Of a stretch of 64,000 nt of DNA, positions 1 to 11,267 are shown in pieces. The notes beneath the pieces were generated by a model, which had not been told where the DNA came from, searched no databases, and saw nothing but the letters and a program-made list of their open reading frames with translations. Numbering within the stretch: the stretch's first letter is position 1; the number at the start of each line of letters is the position of its first letter. The stretch covers positions 372,001 through 436,000 of the forward strand of contig JAJNNX010000004.1 of the NCBI GenBank assembly GCA_023159155.1, given 5' to 3'. Source of the DNA: Ustulina deusta (lineage: Eukaryota; Ascomycota; Sordariomycetes; Xylariales; Xylariaceae). The translations under genes were made by a program, and so were the position numbers.

Positions 1-2
1 TC

Positions 3-1836
3 TCTGGCGACAAATGCTGGCCATCCTCACAGAAATGGTCCCAGCTTAACGCTACCGTGCATGGTCAATTGATTGCGGCAGCCCCTTTGGCACGGATCTG
101 CCATGAGCCGAACTACAATCAGACTGCTTGTGAAGCTTTGGGAGAGATATGGCAGTTGCCTCAAACTCAGTAAGGATCTGTTACAACCCATCAAACCTCC
201 CGAGAACCGTTTTCTATATCTGTTCAAGAGTGCGTTGCTGATCGTGATAGTTACCCGAACCCTGTTGAATTTATGTCTCCATACTGGCAGAATGAAAGCT
301 GCCACCCATTTACTGATCCAGCCTCAGCCTGCACGCTTGGGAACTATGTTGATTACACAATCAACGTAAGCTCTGCCGCCGATGTTGTGGCGGGGCTTGA
401 CTTTGCTCAGAGAAATAACATTCGTATCGTGATAAAGAACACTGGGCACGAGTGAGTATAGCCCAAGATGGACTTTATAAAAGGCAGTAACGAATATGAA
501 ATAGCTATCTGGGAAAGTCGACTGGACGGCACGCCCTTGGGCTTTGGACGCATAACCTCGACTCCATCCACTTTCTTAATTACTCAAGCCCGTCATACGA
601 TGGACCAGCTGTCAAGCTGGGTGGTGAGTAAAAACTTTTATACTGCTCAATCACTTACTCCCTCGGAGTTACTGACCACGATTGGTAGCCGGAGCTCAAG
701 CCTTCAATGTCTACGAAGCAGCAGCCGTAAGAGGACTTCGTGTAGTCGGTGGAGAGTGCCCTACTGTCGGTCTTGCAGGTGGTTACTACCAAGGTGGTGG
801 CCATTCAGCCCTCGGTTCCACATACGGCATGGGGGCCGACCAAGTCCTCGAGTGGGAAGTCGTCACAGCCAAAGGAACGCACCTAATTGCGTCTCCGCAG
901 AGAAACAGGGACCTCTACTGGGCTTTAAGTGGAGGAGGAGGAGGCACTTACGGCGTGGTGTTGTCAGTGATTGTTAAGGCTTTCGAAGATGGTGAGGTCG
1001 GTGGCGCCTTTATTCAGTTTAGTTCCGACGAGACGATTTGGAATGGAGTCGAAGAACTTCACGCTCAACTTCCGAGAATAGTCGACACGGGTGCTACAGT
1101 GCAATACTGGATTACGAATCACACCTTCATGAATGCTATTGTTACCGCCCCCGGGAAAACTCCAGAGGAGGTAACTGATTTGCTAGAACCTTTCCAATCT
1201 AGGATGGACACTCTCCATATTCCGACCTCGATCGATATCACTTCGTTTCCTGCATACATTGAACATTTCGATCATTATTTGGGCCCCTTACCGTACGGAC
1301 TACCTGCGATCAACGTCATCGACGTGTCGCTGGCAGGCCGCATGATTCCACGACCAGTCGTCGAAAGCCCAGATCTCAATGCGAAACTTATAGACGTACT
1401 AAAGATGAGCGTGAACGCAGATCTAGATTTCACGACGGGTGGTGTGGCACTCAATGCAGCGCATTCCGTCGCCGGGAACAGCCCATCCTCGAATGCAGTC
1501 CTCCCACAGTGGCGCGATACCATCCTAACTCTCCTGCTGTTCTCTCCGTGGGACTACAAGGGTAGCTTCCAGAGTAATGTGGACGCGGAAACTTATCTCA
1601 TTGATGTCATAGTACCGGCTCTAAAATCCCTTGCACCTGAGGGTGGCGCGTACTTGAACGAGGCCAACCGACGGCAAGCAGATTGGAAGGAAAGCTTCTA
1701 TGGTACGAACTACGAGCGTCTACTCTCCATAAAGAAGATCTATGATCCAGAAGATCTGTTCTATGCACCCACAGCCGTGGGGTCTGATGCTTGGGTCCCT
1801 GACAGCAGTGGAAGGTTGTGTAGATCACCAGCATAA
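3..1836 (+). CDS. FAD-linked oxidoreductase (BBE-like, VAO superfamily), 5' partial
   Basis: Spliced as 3..169, 251..451, 505..623, 689..1836 (introns 81, 53 and 65 nt, all GT-AG), giving 544 visible residues; the N-terminus and probable signal peptide lie left of the window. The visible part opens with the CWPS...W..LN...GQLI segment usual just after the signal peptide in fungal members. The FAD domain has GHDYLGKSTG (split by intron 2) and GGECPTVGLAGG. His122 and Cys186 of the fragment sit where berberine-bridge-type enzymes attach FAD bicovalently. A Gly run (SGGGGGTYGVV) follows and a C-terminal BBE domain ends in YLNEANRR..DWKESFYG..Y..LL.IK..YDP..LFYAPTAVGS. Such enzymes oxidise alcohols or amines or form rings in secondary metabolism, often in the secretory pathway. 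The substrate cannot be told. Family certain; gene model good. Confidence 0.9.
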
Positions 1837-3892
1837 AGCAACAGAGGCCAACAAGAATCTAACGCGACCAAGAGTCAATGGATAAGGGGCTTTTCATCGA
1901 ATTGTGTAAATATATATTCTTGCATTATTAAACGACACATTCTAAACCAGTACCGGCGTGCCAGAGCTATTCTCATCTATCCCAGTGTGAACAGGAGGCG
2001 AGCGCAGTTCGGACCATAGTTCCAATAGATCAGAATTCCCTACTCGTAAGTCGAGGGCTCAGAGGCTCTGCTGCATGTCTTGCGTTCGACGTACTAGGAA
2101 TGCACGAGCCTCGAGGTCTCACATGCGATCCTGGCATTCCAGAAGCTGTTTTCCGGTATCGACTGCTCCTTTTGCTACAAAGTGCCTCTGTTCTTTTTTT
2201 ACCCTTCTCATCGATCCTGTCGCGTAGGCGTAGACTACTAAGCAAGCCGACAGGACCGTGACCGAGGAAACTAGCCAATAACCCCCTGGAACTGTAATGT
2301 TGCAATGGTGACTGTACGCAGGATGAGGTGTAAGAAGGTGACGGTGGCCTAAGATGGGCTGATGTTGTGTATACGCTGCGAGTTGGTAGCAATAATGGCA
2401 CATCATGAACACCACAGTAGAGATGCATCACCACCACCCCCGCAAGGCTTAGTCTGTGAGACAGGCTGGGGTTACAGTAGAGCACGGGATGATTTGATCG
2501 ATTTGCGATCGGTGACTCTATAGCTATTGCCTATTGGTCAAAGTTGTTGATGCGAGATAAGTATATCGCGGCATTTTATTTTAGAATCTAATATAGTTAC
2601 TACGTCGGTCGGGGCAATCGATCTTTTCGTAATGTTATGACCTGATACTGCAGCAGTCTTTGCAACATTAGAAGCAGGCCACACGTAAATAAGTACCTTA
2701 CGTGCACCCTCCGCATATTCCTTGTCTGTCACCCACCCCTCCCCGCAGGATTCCGTGCAGCCCTCCTGCTGTACGGTATTTGCATGGCACTTCTAGTACT
2801 TACGAAAAAGGCTGACTGATGATGGTGTGTAGCGACCGTCCGGGGCTACGGAAGTACGTGAATGGTCAGAGAGGCTACCGTTGTAGCGATGGCGTAGGGC
2901 ATATCAAGGATGATCTGCCGTATCGTGTCAGACAGTGGAAAATACCTGCGTAATGCTTCAGAAATCCTCCGTAAGCACAGGTTACCAGGAGGTTGAATGG
3001 TAGGATCCTACTGCTACCACGGCAATCATGGATACGGTCGTTGTTAGAATGCAACGCGGAATGGTATTCCGTGTTCCTTTCACGCAATGAATACTCAGCA
3101 GCATTGAATACGACCGGATCTTGCGACGTTGTAATGCATATTGCTACCTTAGCCAATGCGCTTCGGGCGACTTCACTTCCCTCCGGTTGCGTCACGCCTA
3201 GAAGGGACACCTTCGTCAGTTCTATTAATATCGCCAGGTTCTCAGGTGTGGCTAGATGTGGCTTTGCTAAACGTGGCTAGTAAACTAGGCTAAAAGAGCC
3301 CTGCCTAGGTGGTGTCGGGACAGCTGATTTTTGGCCATTGGGAAATTTTTGGTCGAGGGCGAAAGTGCTACCCCTTTAACCGCTGAGGTGAATCCGTAAG
3401 CACGAGAAGGGACATTCATTCAATTACACGCACTTAACTCGCCGATAAATGGGTAAATATAGTGGGAAGGATTCATATCAGCGGTTGAACGGACAAGAAA
3501 CCCTTGGTTTCACACATTCGTTCCTCACTTGTTGAAAACAAAGGCATACTAAAGAGGCTAGGCCTGATCGTCAAGATCTTAACTTTATTTGACGAGCACC
3601 AACAAACCCACTTCTCTGCTGCCCACTGGGGAAACGGGGGAGCCCGTTGCGAATGACAGTGCGATGCCTATTCCGGAACGAGTGAGCGCTAGCTAGCACT
3701 TATCAAGCGGCTCAGGGGGAGTTGTAGAGTTGAGACTCCTTTTTTTTCCTCACGATAGTTAACAAATCTGTACTATATCCATCTTATTGCTCGCGAATGT
3801 CTTTCTTAAAGTGTGTCTTGTTCATACTTGAGCGATCAACTGACCGAACTGTTATGTTACTTCCTTCGCCTATCCCTTCCCCTGTATCCTGA
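1837..3892. other. Intergenic, no gene recognised
   Basis: About 2.05 kb between two converging 3' ends (the FAD oxidase ends at 1836 on +, the SDR at 3893 on -). Several short open frames exist (for example a 111-codon one on the minus strand at 2875-3210) but none has a recognisable motif, a plausible splice partner or a repeat-family match. The length is large for converging fungal genes, so a fully decayed gene is possible. There is a T-rich tract near 3739. Confidence 0.5.
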
Positions 3893-4912
3893 TCACGCAC
3901 TGTTGGTCCCAACCTTCTCAAGATATTGGCTTGCTACGTCGATGACGGCAGTTTCGAAGGGTTTGAACTTCCTACCTAGCAACTTCTCGGTCTCACTCGA
4001 GTCATAGTTGACAGGTAGCGGAGTTATTTTACCCTCCTTGAATATACCCGCAGCAACAGCCTCGGGGAAAGCCTTCTTAACGTGGTCGAAGACTGTGCTG
4101 TAATCCACCTTGGTCGCAATCCCAAAGTCTTTAGGTCCTGTCTCGGGGTCCAAAAATGCTACCTTCAAATGGACATCGGCCACGTCATCGATATGAGCAA
4201 AGCCGTCATGCATAGGAAAAGGCGGCTCACTACCTATTATTGCCATCATGAGAAAGTTGTTGGAGCTGTTTTGAGCTTGCATCATTGCGGCATCGAGCGC
4301 AAGCTCATTCCGGCCGAAAATGTACCCAGGCACGACATGGGAGATGGTGAAGTGGGGATGATGAATCTTGACAAATTCGTCGGAATTATGAAGCTCGATG
4401 AGTTTTCCGAAGACGTACGCTTCGAAGACGTGGTCGAACTTCGATGGAATTGGATCCGGCAGAGGGATGCGAGCAGATGCAGAGACGGGCGTTTCCGATG
4501 GAGGCCCGGGGGGCAAATTGGAAACAATCGAAGAGGTAATTACCACACGCTTCACACTAGGCACTTTGAGTGCGGAAGCCAATAGACCCTCGGACATCTT
4601 GAGGGTGGGCTGGAATACCTCGGTAGTTGGGTCATAGGCCGGGTTTGGCACGGGGGAACCGGCATGGATGACATGTGTGACGCCTTCCAGTGCGGTATCG
4701 AAGGCGCCGTCAGCGGTCAGGTCAGGAATAACGAACGAGGATAGGTGGCCTTCGCCAAGAGCTAATTTTCGAATCGCGGGGTTTGAGGTAACGACCAGGG
4801 CTTTCTCCTCGGACCGTACAGTATACCGAACTGTATGACCGGCTTCCAAGGCGGCCAGCAGGACACGGAAACCAATCAACCCGGTGGCTCCTGTAATGAG
4901 AATCACCGCCAT
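3893..4912 (-). CDS. NAD(P)-dependent extended SDR reductase (dihydroflavonol/cinnamoyl-CoA reductase-like)
   Basis: An intronless 339-residue protein. The N-terminal Rossmann dinucleotide motif is TGATGLIG at residues 7-14. A DL pair near 64 and the HAGSPV segment at 83-88 are typical of the DFR/CCR-like group. The active site is visible: TSS at 126-128 followed by Tyr166 and Lys170 in YVFGK. VVPGYIFGRN (193-202) is the post-Tyr substrate-side loop. Length fits the family (320-350). These cytosolic enzymes reduce ketones or aldehydes, or their conjugates. In this setting a ketoreduction during product tailoring is the natural inference. The start is the first Met, immediately before the beta-strand leading into the GxxGxxG motif, so it is well supported. 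It is convergent with the FAD oxidase and divergent from the membrane-protein gene at 6173. Confidence 0.88.
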   Translation of the reverse strand: MAVILITGATGLIGFRVLLAALEAGHTVRYTVRSEEKALVVTSNPAIRKLALGEGHLSSFVIPDLTADGAFDTALEGVTHVIHAGSPVPNPAYDPTTEVFQPTLKMSEGLLASALKVPSVKRVVITSSIVSNLPPGPPSETPVSASARIPLPDPIPSKFDHVFEAYVFGKLIELHNSDEFVKIHHPHFTISHVVPGYIFGRNELALDAAMMQAQNSSNNFLMMAIIGSEPPFPMHDGFAHIDDVADVHLKVAFLDPETGPKDFGIATKVDYSTVFDHVKKAFPEAVAAGIFKEGKITPLPVNYDSSETEKLLGRKFKPFETAVIDVASQYLEKVGTNSA

Positions 4913-6172
4913 GACGTTGAATCGTGCGGGGAAAAGAGTTGGGATCTTTATTTGCGTGGTAAGTAAAAGATACGTATTGTTGCGCAGAGGTTTAAAACAC
5001 CTTCTTGGACGGGTTTCTTGATTGTGTTAGCTGATGACAGAAAGCTGGAGGAGGGGAATGGGGCCTTATTTCCTTACACAGGTAATTTTCTATGTGTGTG
5101 TCTTTCTTTTCAATAAGCTGCAGTCGTCCTAAACTGGTGATAGGAAGAGGACAGTGGGCTGATGCGGTCGATTGACACGAACCTTCTCGCAGGACAACAC
5201 AGGAAACCAACCCTTGAAAGATTCTCAGAGTCTCGGCACTCCTGAATAGGATCGCGATCCCTTACATTAAGTATGCAATTAAGTGACGGCTGTGAGATGG
5301 GCGGTCATACTAAGTAAATAAGCAACCGCCTGCCTAATGTTTGGCAGACAGACCGGAGCCTGATTCTGCTTTTGTGTAATATAGTACATAGCAGGCAGCA
5401 CCTCCAGTTGGAGGTCTCTTGGCATGCGGTCATATCATATGCTGGGTAATTCCTGGCTGGCAAATTAGGGAGTCTGCGGGTGCGGCGTGTGTCTTACTGC
5501 AGGATGCATTGAATCCTTCGAATGGATGGCAGCCCTCCTTCCAACCCCACAGCTGAACAGAATGAGTAGGATTATATCCACCTGTAGGATTAGTCACTGT
5601 TATGAGGTAGCATTCGGGTAATAGGTTTGCCTGCGATATGTGCTCTAGTACTCAGTAGATTGCATGCATCATGAACTTGTAGGCTTGTGTTGAAGACCTG
5701 CATATAACATGGTCTGTTGCGCTGCGCCGCCTCCAAACGCTCATGGTGGGTGGGTGAGGTGGTATTGTGAATCTGGGGAGATACACAACGTTTGAAATTG
5801 GGGCACTCCGCAGCCTCCAGCCCCTGTAAACGCATGGTGGCAAGGCGTACCGGGGTCTTCTCATGCTTCTAGATGCAGGTTTTCAACACAGATGTACAAT
5901 CCTATAGTTGGGTTGCATGTCAGCGCGTTCGGTCACTATCAGGTGACTATCTGTCCGGACTCCAATGCTGTTCCTTTCCAGGCTCTGCTACTTCGTCTGC
6001 CCCTGATTGTAGCTATGTATTGCTAAACTTGGTTGAATCTCTATTACGACCAGTCTGCACATTTATGATCAGCCTGCACATTCCGGGAGTAAAACTTTTT
6101 GAAAAACACTGCGAAGGCCGTTGCTAACTTACTCTCTCGCACAGAGGCACATATCTATGGTATCGTGTTCAG
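4913..6172. promoter_or_regulatory. Divergent intergenic region (SDR / rhodopsin-like gene), otherwise featureless
   Basis: 1.26 kb separating two divergent starts, so it must contain both promoters. I see no convincing open frame of protein-like composition; the 60-95 codon frames here overlap each other and lack motifs. No repeat copy from the AT-rich island is present. Confidence 0.5.
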
Positions 6173-7481
6173 ATGGACGCTGCATCTCATGCACCCCCAG
6201 CCCAGTTTCCCCCAGGATACCTGGAGGAAAACCACGGCGGGAGAGTAATCGCAGCCACTACGACTATTTTGGTTGTAGCCACTGTCCTCTTTGCTTTGCG
6301 ATTGCTTGCACGAAGCATGACACCAGCGAAACGAGGCTGGGATGATCACATTTTAATCCCTTCTTACTTACTTTTGTTAGCACTACTCGCAACTCTCTAT
6401 GGTACAGCTTATCTGATTTATTTCTTTTTATTTACATTATACATCTCGTTATGCTGACCAATCTCACGATTTACATAGTGGACGTCATCCAGGCTGGCTT
6501 GGGGCGTCATGCTGCAGCCGTTGTGATGGAAGACCCCAACAAGATAACAACGTTCCTCTTCTTGCTTTATTTATTAGACTGGTTCTACGTACCATCTAAT
6601 ATGTTATCGCGAGTCTCGATCTGTATTTTATACCTACGTATTTTTACAGACAGGTGGGCGCGGGCGGCCTGCTGGGCAGTTATCGCTTTCCTTATTGCCA
6701 ACTGCGTTGCTACAGTTATCACCGCTCAGTTGGAGTGCATGCCACTTGAATATATCTGGGACAAAAGTATTCCCAACGGAAAATGTTTCAATCAGCTACT
6801 TTGGTATAAACTCACCAACTTTCCTAATATTATCGGTGATGTTTTGGTTTTGATATTGCCAATCAAGACTATCTGGACAATTAAAGCTTCGACTGCACGA
6901 AAGGCAGGTATTGCAGCTGTATGCCTTACAGGGAGCATGTAAGTAGCATTTGACCTCCCAATTGTTACGACCTTTACTTACCTAGGTACTCATCTCAAAT
7001 CCAGAGGTATCATAGCTTCTTCTGTACGCACTAGTGTGTTTTTTATCAACGCTAATGAAATTCTCAATGACCCTACATGTATGGTTACCTTACTTACACT
7101 TCTTATTGGGAACCTGAGTACTTATTATTCACAGTTGCCGACGGCGCATTCACATGGACGGCCATAGAGTGCGGTTTTTACTTTTCAGCTGCCTGTTTGG
7201 TAGGGCTACGACCACTATATGCACTCCTTCCGCGTTTCATCAGAGAACGTATGTCCCATCTCACCAACGATACCGGGAGCCGCAAAACAAGGGATACAGA
7301 CGAAGTACGTTTGAACAAATACTACAAGAATCCTTATGCCACGGTCGATGGGGATGAGGAAGCGGGACAGATACCCCTTGGGCCAGTTGTGTCAAGCGCC
7401 CAGTTCTTCAAACACAATAATGCTACTGGACGCGGAAACGGAATTCATGTCGAGACTCACATGGACATTACGCGGACTTGA
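6173..7481 (+). CDS. Seven-transmembrane fungal rhodopsin-domain (SAT4-like) membrane protein
   Basis: Spliced as 6173..6401, 6479..6938, 7005..7078, 7135..7481 (introns 77, 66 and 56 nt), giving 369 residues in an uninterrupted frame. Hydrophobic segments in order: VIAATTTILVVATVLFALRL, the HILIPSYLLLLALL segment, the ITTFLFLLYLLDWFYVPSN segment, the CWAVIAFLIANCVATV segment, NIIGDVLVLILPIKTIW, IGIIASSVRTSVFF, and TAIECGFYFSAACLVGLRPL; the last two are rebuilt across introns 2 and 3. GLGRHAAAVVMED, DVLVLILPIKTIW and the final E.G....AACL..LRPL are hallmarks of the fungal rhodopsin-domain family. The C-terminal tail (about 90 residues) is polar and probably cytosolic. Family members are common in secondary-metabolite clusters, but their biochemical role is mostly undefined; transport, sensing or membrane anchoring are all possible. 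The start at 6173 keeps a short extracellular N-terminus ahead of helix 1. Confidence 0.85.
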
Positions 7482-7967
7482 GATGCATGAAAGGTGAGGT
7501 TGGTCTGGGGTTCTATTCATCTCGTGTAATAATACTGTCTATAGTTGTCAAATAGCCCTAGCTGCTCTGGCGGGATTCATTTTTGTAGCAGGCGTGGAAA
7601 CGGGATACTTCAAGAAAAGACATAATGAAAGCAGTAACTAAACCGCAGCATTGATATATCAAGTTTTCATGAAAGAGCAGTATCTCGCCTGAAGACACAG
7701 TTATTCCCAACAAGCCTGCGGTTTCTCGCATCATCACCTTCGAATAATACAAGCTGGAGAAGAATTGTATATCTGTGTTTACCTAGGAACTAGATAAATC
7801 AGATCTCCATTCGCTTCGTCGCGCTCATCATGCATACCAATACTGCTGTGAGGTACTAGCAAATCAGTCAATTGGTACACCTTGTATCATTTATGCCTGT
7901 ATACCTCAATTTCACCCAACCGCAGCCCTAACAGACCCCAGCTTGATGGTTACCTCTGCACCTAACA
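7482..7967. other. Intergenic between converging genes
   Basis: 486 bp between the 3' end of the rhodopsin-like gene and the 3' end of the BVMO gene. Nothing recognisable beyond what must be the two polyadenylation regions. Confidence 0.5.
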
Positions 7968-10019
7968 TTAGTGGCCTGCGTCCCGCCCGTCACCTCGTTG
8001 CAGCGGCATAGTGTCCGTCTTGGCCGAATCCGGTGCCAATCTCGTCTGTCGATGCAACTCTCGCGGCGGCATGCTCCCACTCTTGTTTATTACTGCGTTG
8101 TTTCTCCAGCGGCTACCCCACGCACCGTCATCGCCCTGCCGGATGTAGTAGCCAAGATCAGCGACGGGGTCCCACTCGGTCTGCGAGATTCCATTGCCTA
8201 ACCAACTGAATCGGTTGGTAGAATGTGTGAAGCTCCAGTCATCCCAACGGGGCTCTCTGATCGCCTCTAGGTAGTGCAATGTGCTCCCAGGCCATGTGGT
8301 AGGTGTGCGACCCCCAATCTCGTGATTGTTATGGGAGTTGCGGCAGTTGGCCGTCCACACAGCCTTAGCCATGAAACTGCTCACGTGGGCCTTAAATTCA
8401 GCACAAGCGACTTCTTTCGGAGCCATACTATGGATTGATGGCTCTGTTTGATACCTGTTGACGAATGCACAGATATAGTCGGCTTGTGCCTCGATGGCAA
8501 TCAATGTTGGTCCGTTTGAAACCGGAGAATACGGTCCTAGCAAAGTAAACATGTTAGGAAAAGCCGAAACTCCTACTCCCATATACCCTGTGATAGATTC
8601 GGCCCATTCTGCTTGCAGGTTCCGGCAGTTAGGGCCTAGGATTGGAAACGACGATACGTAAGAAGTATCAAACCCCGTAGCACAGATGACAACATCACCA
8701 TCATGAATACTCCCATCCTCACTGATCACACCTGATGAAGTAAATGAGGTGACACCGCCATAGACTGCCCTAACGTTGGGCTTTTTCAAGGCCTTCTTTT
8801 GTTAGCACTAGATACACCGAACACCGAACACCGAACCACCCACGGCGAACAGGATTCATACCTTTAAAAACTTGAAACCAGATGGGATGACTCGCTTGCA
8901 ACCAACTTCAAATTTAGGTATCAAGCTCTCTTCAGCTTCCCTATCATCAAGTATTCCTCTCATCCTTGATTCGAGTAGACTTCTGCATTGCTCTTGCAGA
9001 ATTGAACCTCTAAGATAGAGACCTACATTTCAAATTAACTCGGTAATTACCATTGGAACAGACATGTGGGAAAAACACACTGAAAATGCTATTCATCGTT
9101 CTCTCATTGTCTTGCCGAAGTCTCAAGACGCTCTCTGGCTCTCTGACAAATCTTTCGATCTCATCCTTGGTGAATCTCCCTGCCTCGGACGATATGTCGG
9201 GCAGCAGCCAGGAGGGAGATCTAATAAAGATAGTGACACTTTTGACCCTGGGTTGAATTGCGGGCAAAATCTGCGCTGCAGAAGACCCTGATCCGATAAG
9301 CAGCACATTTTTGTTGGTGAGAGAAATGCTCGTATCGTAGTCTGCACTATGGACGCAGGTGCCGCCATAGTCTTGCATTCCTGGTATTTTTGGCCATGCC
9401 GGTTTATTCAAATATCCACATGCGTTGACGAGAATGTGGCACCAGTCCTGGACAATTTCACCCGTAACTAAGTTGTGTATTTCCACCTCCCATCGTCCGT
9501 CATGTTCATTCCACGACGTCTCCTTCACCAAGCAAGACAATCTAAGAAATCTCGAGAGGTCATATTTCTGCACAAATCCCTCGAAATAACTTTGAATCTC
9601 TCCTGAGCTGGCATAAACTGAAAGGAAATCCGCCTTGGGCTCGAAAGAGTAAACATAATTGTGCGATGGAACGTCGCATGCACATCCTGGGTACCGGTTC
9701 TCGTACCAAGTGCCGCCAATGCATGGGTTTTTGTCATATATCTTCAAAACTATTAGTGTATGAATTATACCCTTTATGCACTATGGAGGGTTGGTACGGT
9801 TAAAGAAAAGCACCTGAATGATCGTTGGAGCTTATACGCCAAACATATGCCAGACGCACCAGCTCCAACGCATATCACTTTAACGTAGCGTTCATTGTGA
9901 ATGGCATCCTCGCGTGTTGGGTCCATGAATACCGGGACGGGGCACTTTGTTCCCGGCAAATGGCAAGTGCAAAATGATTTTTTCAAGTGTTGAGAAACCA
10001 AGATCACCGTAGGTGTCAA
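7968..10019 (-). CDS. FAD/NADPH-dependent Baeyer-Villiger-type monooxygenase
   Basis: Minus-strand exons 10019..9798, 9741..9051, 9007..8862, 8792..7968 (introns 56, 43 and 69 nt) give 627 residues in frame. FAD Rossmann motif GAGASG is at 52-57; GGTWYENRYPG is at 83-93, followed by CACDVPSHNY (94-103), the flavin-binding block of type I BVMOs. The BVMO fingerprint reads Y-G-G-T-C-V-H-S-A-D-Y-D at 199-210, an F/Y.G...H...Y variant of FxGxxxHxxxW. The NADPH Rossmann motif GSGSSA is at 224-229 and ATGF occurs in exon 4. Cluster-borne homologues of the AflW/StcW type insert oxygen next to a ketone. Intron 1 is the least certain: the donor follows SLT and the acceptor precedes IYDKN. The exon 4 acceptor could be one codon earlier. 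A TATA-like stretch at about 10037-10045 lies so close to the first Met that the second Met (9924-9926, MDPTRED) may be the true start. Confidence 0.85.
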
Positions 10020-11267
10020 TAGTCTCAGAGACGGCCCATATATGAAACGAATGTTAAATATTTCCGCACGAGGGAAATATGAAGACCGTGCCTACGATAT
10101 GGTGTCACTACTGCTCTAGCGCCGGCGGTGAAATAGACCAAAATCCCAACGGTCCTTGTGGATCCCTCAAAGTTCTAGACAGGCATGTGAGTCTAAAAAG
10201 TGCCTACATAGGTAGTGTACTTGCACGAGATCCGATTGTCAGTAATGTCTACTCATTACTGGTAGCATGCTGGAACGTTTCTTAGGTGTTCTGACGAGCT
10301 GTATCCTTTTTTTCGAAACAACTACAGAGGTCTGGTCTACTGATGGTACCCCTGGCGCCGATTTTCGTTAACGGAAGCGGAGTCCAACGGTCAATGCTAC
10401 CTCAATATCGCATGAGGATCACCCCGAAAGTCATGCAGTACAAACCAACATCCCCTGAAAGGATCAGACGCCCCAACCGAGTGCGAGTGCACTGTAAGAT
10501 ACACCGCTACGCAATCGATGAAACCCTATCCTATCTTAGGCTTTAGATATCACCAATAGAAAGGCCGAGATACCCAAAAAGAAGTAGCATTCGGTGTTTA
10601 TGTTACATATAAGGATTATGCTCTACTCATGCAAATAATATCTTTCAGCAATACAACAGAAGGGCTTTTGGCTGCGTATGACTAAAAGGTTATGCAGTGC
10701 AAAACAAGATCCCTAGGTCGTATTGGATGATCCTGTCCTTTAATGGATTGGATGCCCTAACCGAGTGTACTGTACAACTACAAGTCTACACCGCTACGCA
10801 GTTAATGAAATCCTATTATATCTTGCGCCCTAGATATCACCAATAGAAAAGCAGAGATGCCTGAAAATAAGTAGCATTCGGTCCTTATTTTACATGTAAA
10901 GATTACACGCTGCTAATGCACATGATACTTCGCAGCAATAGAAGCAACAGGGCTTTCTTACTATGTATGACTGATCTCTTCCATGTACTGTAGAGCAGGG
11001 CAAGGCATAATCGAAACGTAGCTGCATGTATTCTATATCGGTGCCATGGTACCTAATCCATTGCCGCTGGGAGTGGCGGCGACAGATTAGGATTTAGTTG
11101 GTATGGGTTGATGTATGAGACCACCCGTAGTTCTGCACCAGGCTCTATCGAGCATGCAACATACGTGTGTAGGCCTCTACGCAAGCTCGTTGATCCCGGT
11201 GCACTATCATATCAAGTCTCGGTTAGTTCCAGCCCTACACGAATTGGTAACGAACCAGAGGAGAAAC
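10020..11267. promoter_or_regulatory. Intergenic: BVMO promoter and prenyltransferase 3' flank
   Basis: 1.25 kb. The left side must carry the BVMO promoter (CATATATG at about 10037-10045 is TATA-like on the minus strand). The centre is a diverged tandem duplication listed separately. No protein-like open frame is seen. Confidence 0.5.
10431..10972. repeat. Diverged tandem duplication, about 250-285 bp per unit
   Basis: Unit 1 spans about 10431-10683 and unit 2 about 10690-10972. They share, in the same order, ATGCAGT.CAAA, CC.AACCGAGTG, TACACCGCTACGCA, TAGATATCACCAATAGAAA, AAGTAGCATTCGGT, TTACAT.TAA.GATTA, CAGCAATA and AGGGCTTT, and each unit closes with TATGACT. Mismatches and a roughly 30-bp length difference show that the duplication is not recent. 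It has not been turned into TA-rich sequence like the repeats beyond 16 kb; it is below the length at which RIP normally acts. Confidence 0.75.

Noticed and set aside
2875..3210. 111-codon minus-strand frame between the FAD oxidase and SDR
   Set aside because: No recognisable domain, no splice partner, and another frame is also open over part of it; insufficient to call a gene.
9742..9797. Donor AG|GTGCTT with acceptor TAATAG for BVMO intron 1
   Set aside because: That pairing breaks the frame; donor ACC|GTACCA with acceptor GAAG keeps it and yields the family-typical SLTIYDKN.
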